DNA of 64,000 nt. It comes from Oxyruncus cristatus. Lineage: Eukaryota > Chordata > Aves > Passeriformes > Cotingidae. The position numbers were made by a program, and so were the translations under genes. Numbering within the stretch: position 1 is the stretch's first letter; each line of letters begins with the position of its first letter. Location of the stretch: positions 2,040,023-2,104,022 of the forward strand of contig VXAY01000767.1 in the NCBI GenBank assembly GCA_013399855.1, in the 5' to 3' direction. The notes beneath the pieces are model-generated. The model saw nothing but the letters and a program-made list of their open reading frames with translations. It did no database searches and was not told the DNA's origin. Of the stretch, positions 45,915-57,681 are shown piece by piece.

Positions 45915-48900
45915 CAGAAGCCAAAATGAAAATTTGCAGTTGAAAATCACTCAATAAAATCGAATTAGAATAGATGTGTTAAGCATGCTGGCTTGAACTT
46001 CCTCCTTTCTGCTTCTTAGCTCTGAAATTGTAGAGAACGTATAACATACCCCTGCTAGACAGTCACACCTCCTCATCTACTCTATTTTTTCTCCCCTTGC
46101 ATTTTCTTTAAAGCTGTGTAAAAAAAACAAAAAACACAGAAACATTGAATTGTAGACAAACCTCTGCTCTGCACTTTATTTCCCCCTTCTCATTACTGGT
46201 TCTTGTAGGATATTTACACAAGCTGCTGCATATCGTCCCTCACAGCCTTTCAAGCTTTCTCAATATATAGCAATATATATATATACAGCAAATATAGGAG
46301 TTTCTGTATCCTAAGTTAAGCTTAACTGGAGCTATCTCAGATTTTATGTGAAACTACGTCTCCTCTTTTGCTCTTTACTCAATTTAGAATTACACTTCTT
46401 TCCTCGAGATACCCTTGCCTTTTATTTGTGCTGTGATTTTCTCTGTAATTTATTTCCTCTAGAGTTTTATTTCAATGTATTCTACTCACACAGTGACCTC
46501 TTGTGAAAGCTGGATAACCATTTCTTGATTAATCCTTTTTTGGTGCAAAATGATGTTTTTTTTCCAAAACTAAATGCTATTGTGAATCTTGCAGCTTCAA
46601 ATACTGAAACCTGAAAAACAACCGGCCCATTTTGTTTCATCTGTTTTCTGACTTCACGGTTTTGTTTGATTAAAAAAAAATGGACTCTCGTATTTCCCTA
46701 CTTTTTCACTCATTAAGCAAATCTGCTTTTGATGTGGTTAGATAAATACCTTGGAGTTATTCTTCAAATCAGCTTCTTGTGATGGGGTTGGTTGGTTTCT
46801 TGATGTTCTTCTCTGCATCAGGAATGACTGAGCATTCAAAAGAGATGGGAAGCAGAGGCTTTGGGAGAGTATATCCTAAATAAAGCAAGCCAGCCAAAAA
46901 TTTATTTTAGCAGATCAAAACCCTGGGATCGAAAACAGCAATGACTTCCATCTCAAAATCAAAATCAATCTCTTCATGACCAGGCTGCCAGGTCAGGCAG
47001 CAAGTTTGCTCTCCTGCTCCCAAACGTGACAGCTCTGCTCTGTGATGTGGCACTACAGCGTCAGCCTGTCGACAAGCAGTGTCCCTGCATGTACTACACC
47101 AGGCATAAGAAACAAGTATTGATTCAGCTGTGGGGACTCTGCATCATGAATCCACAGACGTGAGGCAAACAGCTGAGTCCCTCAAGAAAGAGATGTCTGG
47201 AAGACAATCCCCTATTTAAGCATAAAAAGCAGCGGTACTAGTGAAGGAGAGGGGCAGGAAGAGCTTTGTGCACCTGAAGAGTCTAAGACACCAAGTTTCT
47301 TAAGTCACCATAGCTGCAGGATGCCACACAGAGCTCAGCTGCATTTCTCCAACACTGTGTGTAGTTTTCCTCAGTTCTAAAGGAAGATGTAGTTGTTACT
47401 TACTGCTCCCAAGACACAGCTCAGCTTGCAAACAGTGTAGTACTCCCACACTGCATTTCATTTAGCAAAATACAGCATTTGGAAACCGCAGCAGTTGAAG
47501 GCAAATTTGTATCCACTTCACTTGATCAAAGGGACGGTAAGACATCCGTCTGTATCCAACATGATCCATTGGGTCTGCAGCAGGAAGACCTTCAGTGGCT
47601 ACGAGCAAAACCATCCTCAGCTACACAGACACCCAACCTACTCTGAGTGCAACAGTGTGGAAAACAGGACACCTTCACTGATGTTTTGGACACGCTGCCT
47701 GACCACAGCGAGGGACTTCTGCCTCTTTATGCTGATTGTGTCCTGGAGCAACACGGCGGCTTTTTGCACGGTCCTTGCTGTCTGTCTCCACCTGGTTGTG
47801 CATTTCTGGAGTGTGAGATAGAGAAGCAGGAATTGCTGGCAACAGCCTGGAGAATGTGCAGCTGTGTCAGGTGGCCCTACACAGACAGAGCTGACCTGAA
47901 TTCACTGGGCTATATGTCAGGCAGGAGGTTGTGACCAGGTGGAAACTTTTACATGCACAATATCTGGGGCCAGAGAAAGTTGTATTTTACCATTTGTGGG
48001 CCCACATAAGACATGAACTTCACCCATTCTTGGGCTGCCAACAAATACATTGAGAGGATTTGGATGAGACCACAAAGCTAGTCAGAAAAAAAACCCAAAA
48101 AATCAGTCAATAAATATACTTGCTACATCTGCTCAGGAGAACTAGAATGTAAAAAGACTTCTTCTTAGCCAAAAGCAGCCTCCATACATTAGGATGGGAC
48201 ATACATTAAGTTGGCATGTCCCCCAGTCTCTGCGTGGTATATGTGTCATTAAAATCACTTGCAATAAAACATGCATTTATTATGGCCATCAGAAACCAAA
48301 CTGCATCCTTGAATTTGAGCAATTTCCCATATTTATGTGTATGTGTGTGCATTACATGATGCCTATTTGCAGTTTTAGACTGGGAAACGTGATTAACAAC
48401 TCCTTCAGGACAGTTTAGCTAGAGACTATTCAGGCCAAGGCTGATTTCAGATACACAGACACGAGTCTAGCAGATCTATACAGTTTTATTTCACTATAGG
48501 GACAAGCACTAGAGTGAAAATGGTGTTAGTTGTAGAACATTAAGGGCTCTTTTCCAAGCTATTTAGCTGCTTTTCTGAAACACATACAGATCTGAGATTT
48601 GGAAAGTCCAGTTCTGGCCTTTTTTTAACAGGGTAAAAGTATTTCCTCATATCAGTGGGAAAACAATGGCATCTTCAAAAAAGGGTGCATCAACAATCCT
48701 TGGTGAGCTCTGCAGACAGCCCTGCCACATAGCAAGGCAGCCCATTTTCAAGTGGGATGAACACAGACACGAAGAGGCAAATTCAGGACACTGATGTTAG
48801 AAAGGACTAAAATACTCGTGCCAGTTTTTCATACCTTCTGCTTCGCATGTTCTTATCTAGCACCTGTTCTTTGGACTGCACATTTGTTTGTGCAAGATGA

Positions 48901-51810
48901 CTATTTTACACACCTGGACAGCTTCAGAAAAACAAGTGGAAAACTGTGCTTGGTAGCTAAGATGAAGTACTTAAAGAATATGTTCCTTTCCAAATGAAAT
49001 AAATGTTGAGCAGCACACTTATATTGGTTGCTTAGCAACAGGTTATCCTTTGGCTGTGCTGGGGACTGCACGGGTCCTCTGAGATTGCCATTACCGACCT
49101 GCTTGGAAATGTCAGACTTGGAAAGGATGCAAAAGTCAGTAATTCTATTTTTCGTGTGGTATCAAATAATTAAACCTCTCCTATTAAATTAGCCTGATCA
49201 CAGAACTTAGTCCTCTTCTGGGACTGCAAAGAACACAGACTTCAGTGGAAGTGGTATGGTTTCAGTCCTGCAGGGAATAGTAACAATGGATATGGTTTCC
49301 CTTCTAATGAGGAATGAGGTTGTGCAGTTCCCGTGTAGCACTTTCCACACGTAGCTCTCAAGTGCTCTATAGTGGATGCTATTTTTGACAAGAACACATT
49401 AGTTTACCCAGCAGAGCTGCAGCAGGAGGACACGTCCAGCTACAGGTACACCAGTAAAGTCCTTAACAAAGATGCATCCCAGGGAGTGGGCGGCATTATG
49501 ATTTCCTGTTCTTAAATGCCGTGACCCAAACACTCCAGTGTGACCGCTGAAGGTCCTGATGGCTTGGGTGGCCGGCTGGATTGCAACGTCTGTGTTTCAT
49601 TTATACACATCTATACACGGCAATAGAAAAGGGACACACACCTCCAGTCTCGGAGCCAGCTAAATCAGCTCAAGGTGGCAGCAGTGCAGGTGTACTCATC
49701 ATTAAATACTTAAGACAAGGAGATTATTCATTTTGTTATTAAAAACAGCCTTTGCAGAAACAAACAACTGTAGAAGCTGGTGCTGCTCTGTGTCTTGAGT
49801 CAGTTTAGCCTTGCAGACAAGTTGGGCTTTTGAGCTCAGATGACACTGTGCTGCTGCATCTCTGATGCTGCCAAGATCTGAGCCATTAAGTTCTCACAGT
49901 GCAGCTTCATGGTTGCACAAGCTCGGGGTGATGCTCACCCTGTGGTCTCAGAGCTGCCACAGCCTCCCCAGTTGTGTCCCTAAAATTGATAGTGTGAAGG
50001 TGTCCAAGCTTGCTGATGCCTTTGGCAGCTCTGCCCTGCTCTGTGGCTCCAGCCTAGCAAGGGTTCTGATGAATCACACAGCAGTGAAAGCAAACAATGT
50101 GTCCTCTGCCAAATTCCTGACCATTACTATGTTCTCTGCTGCCTCAGTTAAGCCCCAATAAATCCTCATTTATTTTCGGGTTTCTAGAAAATCTTACATT
50201 GTTGAAATTCAACTAGCATCCTAAGTCTAGAGAAAAATATATGGCTGTCTTTCAAATAACATAATTATTTTCTTAATACACTACAATTGCAATTCTGCAA
50301 TTTACAATTGCCATGCATTTATCTTGCATAGAAATGTTCTATCAAAAATGTTAATTAAATATTTTCTAAAATACGAGTATGAGAAAAATAGAACTTTTTT
50401 TTTTTTTTTTTTGCCATGTGTAGACACAAACAAATAAAAAATACTCTATTTGAGCATGTTTCAGGCCAAATGTCACTCCTGTGCAGTGGGAGCAACCAGA
50501 CAGATAACAGCAGCAAAAACACGGGCCAGAAAGGACAGATGGAATGAGGCTTACAGATACTGATGTCAAAAAGTCTTAATTTTCCAGTTAATACCCCATG
50601 GTAACATCTGAAATGGTTTCAATTATTTAGAAGGCTGGTCCAAATGTCTTAATAACTTTTTTTCTGCTTGCTAGATAGTCAAATCCTCACTTTCCTCTCC
50701 TTAAAGAGGCCTCTCTGTGCCACTCCTTGGGAGCATCTGAATTTTGGGGATAAGAACGGTCTTCTCAGAGCTTTTACTGCTTCAGAAAGGAAGCCAAGGA
50801 ACCAACAGAAAAACTCAGTATCTGAATTTGTTCAGCTGCTTCAACAAATCCCTGCACCTGCCTCTAGAACTCCGCACAAGTGTGTTTATCCCTTCTCTGA
50901 GCTACAAGGACTGTGCTAATGAAGTGGCTTTTTCCTGGGTCCTCCTTTTTCCAAGGTGCAGGAAGTTTTATGTTCCATCATTTCTAAGCAGCTGTGAATC
51001 CCTTTTGCCAAAGGGGTCTGCAAGGGACTGAGATGACACCCTGGCTCCCAGTAAGTGCTGGGCACTGCTTAGCCATGGCTTTAGGCTGATGACACATTGG
51101 CTGAACTTCTGGGAGGCAGAAATTCCGGGACCTGTAGATTACTACAGCGAGTGCCAAAGTAAAGACCTTTCCAGTCATGCAGATGTTTACAATGTAAATG
51201 TTTAGGGTTTAGTACTGCAGCTGCATTTGTTCGTTCATCTGGAGGAGGGAGCTTGGCAGGGAAGTGCCTCCACAGGGATTTCAGGAGCCTGCTTTCACTC
51301 GCTGAGTTCAGCTACAAACCTTTGTCTGTCTTTAAGGTCCAGGATTCTTATTTTTCCACATACATTAATTCCATTATAGGATTTATACCTCAAACATTAT
51401 TTCTTTGAAACCCATGAGATATTAAAATTATGGACCAGAGTGAGAATACAGTTCAGATTATCACAGGAATTAAGAAAGACCCAAACATCGAAATTTTCAC
51501 TCATGGCACTACTTCCACAAAAGTCATCTGTTTCTGGTGGATTAAAAGGAGATAGTCATGATACTCATACCTTCCCACTGGTGTCCCTGGGTGAAGACTG
51601 GCACTAAGGAGGATTACATGTTGGTTATTATCACTTCAGGCAAATAAATCTAATAGGAAAACTGCCAGAAGTATTTCTGTGCTGCCTGGTCAAAAGCGCA
51701 TTTACAGTTGAACTAGAAGGTTATGCTACAGATTGCACGACATTTCTGCAGCACACAAGAGCCTACAGAGCTGCTCCACGGGCTCACAACTGATATTCAA
51801 ACAATCAGCA
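45915..51810. other. ACMSD 5' flank, unassigned intergenic DNA
   Basis: AT-rich with a TA repeat near 46264-46287 and poly-T (18 T) at 50395-50412. A more GC-rich stretch at about 46980-47940 holds overlapping frames of 108 and 95 codons without recognisable motifs. No TMEM163 exon seen, although that gene lies on this side in human. Confidence 0.5.
50395..50412. repeat. Poly-T tract (18 T)
   Basis: Uninterrupted homopolymer in intergenic DNA. Confidence 0.9.
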
Positions 51811-51850
51811 AGGCTGGAAAAGATGACTAAGATCATCGAGTCCAAATTTG
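51811..51850 (-). mobile_element. CR1 3' end remnant, minus orientation
   Basis: GGCTGGAAAAGATGACTAAG and ATCATCGAGTCCAAAT match the inverted CR1 3' end only; the rest is missing. Confidence 0.6.
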
Positions 51851-52137
51851 GTAAATTTGTTGTTTGCAGAATATCCTATTAGCAGCTCATTGTATTAGCA
51901 TAACTTGATATGTAACTGTTTAACACAAGAATAAATATTACTAGCTATAACAAGTTTCCAATTTGATTTAGAAATAATATCCAAACTGTAAAATTCTGAC
52001 TAAGAGATGTTAACCAGACAGCAAGATCAGGACTTATTTTCTTTGCAAATTATCTGATCATTTCTTTGCTCTCCAGCTAAAGTGCCAAAAGCTTAGATTT
52101 TGATATGTGAATATATACAATGGGATTAGAAAATAAT

Positions 52138-52393
52138 AGAATCACAGGTTCATTTTGGTTGGAAAGGATATCTAAGATCATTGAGTATAACTGGTAAACT
52201 AACTCTGCCAAGCCCACCACTAAACCATGTCCCTAAATGCCACATCTACCTTTCTTTTAAATCCCTCCAGGAATGGTGACTCCACCACTGCCCTGGGCCA
52301 CCTGTGCCAATGTTTGAAAGCCCTTCCAGTGAAGAAATTTTTCCTAATATCCCATCTTTCACTGAGCTTGAGTCTAAAGTTGTGTCCTGGCCT
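52138..52393 (-). mobile_element. CR1 LINE 3' fragment, minus orientation
   Basis: Starts AGAATCACAGGTTC, then GGTTGGAAAGGATATCTAAG, then the same landmark order as the CR1 at 38363-38705 (CCACTAAACCATGTCCC, AATCCCTCCAGGAATGGTGA, GAAGAAATTTTTCCTAATAT). A poly-T run follows 50 bp later. Confidence 0.9.
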
Positions 52394-52443
52394 TAATAAA
52401 AATAGCTCTCAGTTCATCAAATGAATCTCAATAGATGAATATC

Positions 52444-52463
52444 TTTTTTTTTTTTTTTTTTTT
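52444..52463. repeat. Poly-T tract (20 T)
   Basis: Uninterrupted homopolymer shortly after the CR1 fragment. Confidence 0.9.
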
Positions 52464-55400
52464 AACACTTTAAGGCTAAAAACTTTGTAAAGTTATTGGA
52501 AATAAATAATAACTTAGTCCCCAAAAGAAAACTCCATTTTAAAATAAAAAATCAAATTAGTAATCTTGCAAAATGCTTTATGAATTTCAATCTGTTCTTG
52601 ACTAACAAATAATTGAGAAATGTGCAGTAAGACATTTGCATAACAGGTGAATAAGCAGGTTACATACGTGGCTACTGTACCCATGACAGTGGCTAGGACT
52701 GGGATTACTTTAGTAAACCAGCCATGCCAAGCAACAAAAGGCTGTGTACTAATAGCACAGAACATCTCTGGAAATAATGCTTCAGCTACAGGAAAAGTTT
52801 TGTAAATCCTTGCTACTTTTATAAAAAACTATCAACCCAAAACCAAATCCACCACTGACTAGAAAACTCAATGCATTTGGTGGACTTACACCACAATTGA
52901 CTTCAGTCACCCAGCTCTGACCATTCTATTTTAACCTGTGACTTCCACAAGTGGAACAGAAAAGAAAATTACCTGCTACATTGGCTCTTCTCTTCTAGAA
53001 AGCTACTCATAGACATTTTTACCATGGCTTCTAAGAGAACTTGTTTCCCCAATAAGACACCTTCAGTTTGCCATTCCTGGGGAGGGCTCCATTCTAAATG
53101 GAAACATGTGCTTTGACTCATGTTCGCTAATAAATATTTAAATTCATGCTTAACTCTGAAACACAGTAGGAGCACTAGAACTGGTAGCACTAGTAAGCTG
53201 AGAAAATGCCAGTTGCTGCATTTGTGCCTGAATGTTCACCTCAGTCCTGCTTAAATTTACATGCAACTAGGTCTACTAGCCATCCTATGCACACAGAGGC
53301 ACAGAAAGAATGGTTTCAAGACTTACACTGTCACTCAGGAGCTCCACTGAGGAGTCATTTTGGTTCCACATGCCCTTGCTCCACCAAGTTACAGTCTTAA
53401 AGCGTGTATTTTCAAAAATGTTGCAGTAAATTCATACTCTGGTCACAGCCAAACAATCGTGCTCCCCATTTAAAGAAACCAAACCTCTTCTCTTTGAGAA
53501 GCCTGTAAGGTGCACTTTGATTTACAATCCGTACCATTCAAAATCCAGACAAAAAGGCTTAATCCAGTGCAACTGCTGATGTATGTAGAACTAGTATTGC
53601 AACTTGAATTCTTTCCTCAACTACTATACTTAGCTTTCTTCTCAGGAAAAGGCAGGTACTTTCTTTTTTTTTTTTTTTTTTTCCGACATTTGGAATTTAG
53701 CAACATCCTCCAAGGATGAACAACCGTTTTCACAAGTACTAAAAAAAGATCCATGGCTTCCTGGCTGTGTTTAAGTGTGCTTTACTAATTTGGTTTTTTT
53801 TTCTTTTATTTGCTGAAAAAAGATCAAGAAATTTACACTTTCTTGGTCACGACTACAGCCAGGACTGTACTACAGATACGTTGAAACATCTGTGTTCACT
53901 TCTGAGTGCAAAGGTCATAAACAAAGCCAGTTTGTAAATAAGATCTATTTTCCCCTTCAGGACAATGGCACTCACCTCCATCTAGTATTTCTTGTAAACT
54001 TTTTAACAAACTAAAAAAAAAAATTCAGGTATTTTAGAAGAGCTCTATTATAGTTAATCATTTTGAACCCAACAGAAAGCCCACTGAAGTCATCAGGAAA
54101 CCCAGTTGTTTCAGAAGGGATCAGTCAAGCAATGACTCAAAAAGTAGTTTTGAGCCACTGAAAAAAACCAGACCGCTTTAAATGAGGAACCACAGCTAAA
54201 CCTTTCCCAGAATTCAGTAACGAAATGCAGGAGTGTCACTTTTGGACTGTGTCTGCTGGCCCACGGTGTCTCAAAAAAGAGATCTGCTGTATAAACCATA
54301 AATCTGCTGATAATGTTTGGGCAGCTCATTGTGAATACTATAGGTTGCAGTTTGTAGTGCATTAAGTAGAGCACCAAACAGTGATTGCAACATACACACA
54401 GAGCACTTATTTCCAATTGATCCCAATGGATTTTGCCTGTGGGAAGTGACGCAGGCTCACGCTGTCTGCTCTTGTGGCTGACGCTGCAATGTCAAAGCAG
54501 AACTGGGCTGAGCTGCTGCTAAGTAGTGCAGGGTTTGTAATGAATGTTTTACACGTGGATATAAATCAGTGGTTGCTGGATGGGTATTTTAAAATTCCTT
54601 TGTCTCTAGTAACACAGTCTTTTCAGGAACAGAAAGGAAATACATGCTCCGAATATCCATTTTTCTAACACACTTGTTCATCTCTGCTGCATGTTCTTAA
54701 ACAACTGGGTATATTAAAATCTCCTGGAGCACAACCTTTAGGATAACAGTGTAGAGCACACACTTCAAATAATAGGGTTGGGATGTTGATTTTCAGTGAA
54801 TGTTCATCACTTACCAAATAATAAAGGAAATTCTTGTCACTATCCTTTTTTGTATAAAATCTGTTAAGTAGTAACAAGGTTATATATATAGTATTTGTGA
54901 AACTCTCAAGTTTTGGATTCTAATGATAAAATATGTGTGCTTATTAAAATTAGCCAATAATACGATTAACAACAATTAATTTCTATTAGTTTCTAATATT
55001 ACTAACCAACTAAAACCTACATTCAATCTTTTCATCTCAAGTGACAAAAGGAAACCAGCTGCTCTAATTCAATGGAACTCTATCCCAGTCCATACTTGCA
55101 GTTTGTAGGTGCTCCAACAATCTAACTGAAATATAGTTAAATGACTTCCTGAATTAGGTTTATACGGTTTTCTGTAGTTCAGTCAAAATCTCAGGATTTG
55201 TTTCATTCTCAGCTCATTACTATACTTGGTGTGCACTGCCTGTTTCAGGCACTCGCCTGCTTGGCAGGGAAATGGCCAGGGAACAGCAATCACAGCAAGA
55301 TGGACCCCGTGCTATGCTCCCACAGAGACTTCAAATGTAATTCCTTTATTGGTTTGCTGTGCTTTGGTGTTTGGGGCTTTTTCCCCTAACATAAAACCCA

Positions 55401-57572
55401 TGTACACTGCAAGTATATTTCGCCCTTTGGGAACCAGAAATAATGATGTTCAGACATCAGTGTCTGGATGCCTATAGTTAGGTCCCGTGGAATTTTTGGA
55501 GACCTGTGCTGCCAGGAAGGAAACAGGATCCCCTGGTGAGCTGGTTGCCAGGTATTTGCTCCTGCCTGCTCTTTCCTTCGCAGTCTGGCTGTTGGTGACT
55601 GCGCAGAAGCCCAGCTACTATTGCAGGATGCTACTGCAATTCCAAACACAGACACCCCTCTCCCTAGCTGGGGGTGCCTCCCTCTGGTCATAGCAAAAAA
55701 ATGGGGAAGAGCAAAGCCACGTGGTAAATGCAACATCTCACAGGAGCAGAGCACAAGTCTGAGGTGGTTGGAATAAGTAAGTGGTCCCATATCAGTGTGA
55801 CAGGACGTGACAGACATTACCTGATGTTCACTCTACTGATCTAGGCTTCCAAAACGCTTGGTAGTGTTGTGGCAGGTATCAGGATAGTGAAGGCAGGTAT
55901 CATGTCATGTTTTTTTATAGAAGTGCTATGAAAGAGTTGAATCATATTGACCATCAAAGGCAAATACAAACCAGAAACACTTCTCTGTCAAAGAATCGTG
56001 TATTATACTACCCACAGCCATGCACTGCATAGGGCAGTTAAAGTTATAGTTTGTTAAAGCTCAGGGGGAGCATAAGCAAAATAAAGTTCCAAATAGAAAA
56101 CATGAACAGCCTGAATTTTGGCAGTGTTTTGGTAAGTTTTTACAAGTGGCATTGGTTTGCAGTCTTCACAAAAAACCAATTCAGAAACAACCTTAAGGAC
56201 AAGTTTAACTACTTTTGTATTATGTGTTCCAACACCATAAGGATTTAAGAGCTGTTTAACACTGAGCTAATATTTATGTTATTCCTTGGCCTGGGGTGCT
56301 TTTCCATTATTGGCCCAGGCTAACTGAACTGCTTTATCCCGCTCATATTCTACATCCCTCTTACAGTTAGATGTTATTAAAATAGATAAAATATTCTGAT
56401 AATCTATCCTGAGTTAGCTACTAAATAAAAATATGCTCACGTGGGGCTCTTTATTTAAAAGCAACCTTCAGCATTGCAGCTTTACTTAGGATACTTCCTA
56501 TAACTTCAGCTGAAGCCATGCAGCCATAAAGGAAGCAATTTGCAGCATTGAAGTCACTCTTAAAATGCTAAAAGCAGAAAAGGTTGGTCGAGTTTTATCC
56601 TAAAAAGCACATTGCACACATGATCAGATATTGTTGCCATGGCTGACTTCCTTTATTGCTCTGAGTAAATCCATATTTGAGGCATTAAGGATAGATTGGG
56701 TTGCTGTTAGGTAGAAGTGAGCCAAGTGATTTTTAAGCCACAGTTCTTTCACCCTTGCAGAGTCTAAGAGCAAGCACAATAGATAATTTCTTATTTTTTG
56801 GATCTTTAGCATGTACAATTATGGTTGAGCTCATAAATTAACTTGCAGTTAATGCATAATGCCATCTAGTGGGAAAATCAACAAGTCTAGATGCAACAAG
56901 TCTGTTTGGACATCCCATGCAATATGAATCTAAGTAGTGTTGCAACCACTTGACAGTTTTAATACCAAATTAAGTTTTGAGCAGAACTGTAACTCAATTG
57001 GCATGCTCTTGATTTTCTTTCCTAATTAAATTTCATTTAGAGACTGAATTTTTTGGTCAATAGAATTACATACACTGATAAAGGAGTCAATTCAAAGAAC
57101 TTTAGTGATACATCAGCCAGAACAACCTGTAATTACTTAGAGTTTCAGAATTAAGGATCTTAATCTTCATAACTATGAGGTCACTTTTCAATATCTGTAG
57201 ATAAAATAGGAAACAAAGTGACCAAAAATCAAAGTTATATAAGATAAAGTAAATAGGCTGGTCATAAAAAGATTGGAGTAGAATAAGGGGCCTAGAGAGA
57301 CTATTGGCATCAGATAAGTAATGTACTCTATTAACTGTGCTTCTAAAATCAACAGGGAAGGAACAATCCAAGTCATCAGGATTTTACTTTCATAAAAACA
57401 CAGTGCTTGCCCTTTATTGCTGAATTAACCTGCTCTTAGACTTGAATTATCTCTTTCTCAAAAAAAAATGATGTCCAGAGCAAAGTTGGGGAAGTTAAGA
57501 AACAAGAAGCATAAAGCCAGGTCTATTTTATAACTAAATAACAACTAGACCCAAGCACTAATAAGCTCTTAC
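52464..57572. other. Unassigned intergenic DNA
   Basis: AT-rich with poly-T (19 T) at 53664-53682. Frames up to 143 codons (55386-55817, minus) lack any recognisable protein feature. No RNA gene recognised. Confidence 0.5.
53664..53682. repeat. Poly-T tract (19 T)
   Basis: Homopolymer in intergenic DNA. Confidence 0.9.
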
Positions 57573-57681
57573 CAGTATTGCCTGATGCAAGAAGTGTGCT
57601 TGGCTGCTCCAAGAGCTGAGTCTCAAACGAAGGATTACACGTGTAGCAGTTACTACAGTCAAACTGAGGGGATTTTGGCAT
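57573..57681 (-). other. Orphan exon-like segment with strong splice sites
   Basis: On the minus strand a 109-nt segment is preceded by a polypyrimidine tract and acceptor (CCCCTTTGTTTTTTATTTCAG contains the signal) and followed by donor GTAAGA. It opens with ATG and reads MPKSPQFDCSNCYTCNPSFE then TQLLEQPSTLLASGNTG, phase 1 at the end; a second frame is also open, the third is not. I do not recognise the protein. It could be an exon of an unknown gene, a 5' exon of a long ACMSD transcript 12 kb upstream, a lncRNA exon, or chance. Confidence 0.35.

Noticed and set aside
55386..55817. 143-codon minus-strand frame
   Set aside because: No motif, no splice signals at sensible places, overlapping frames on the other strand equally open.
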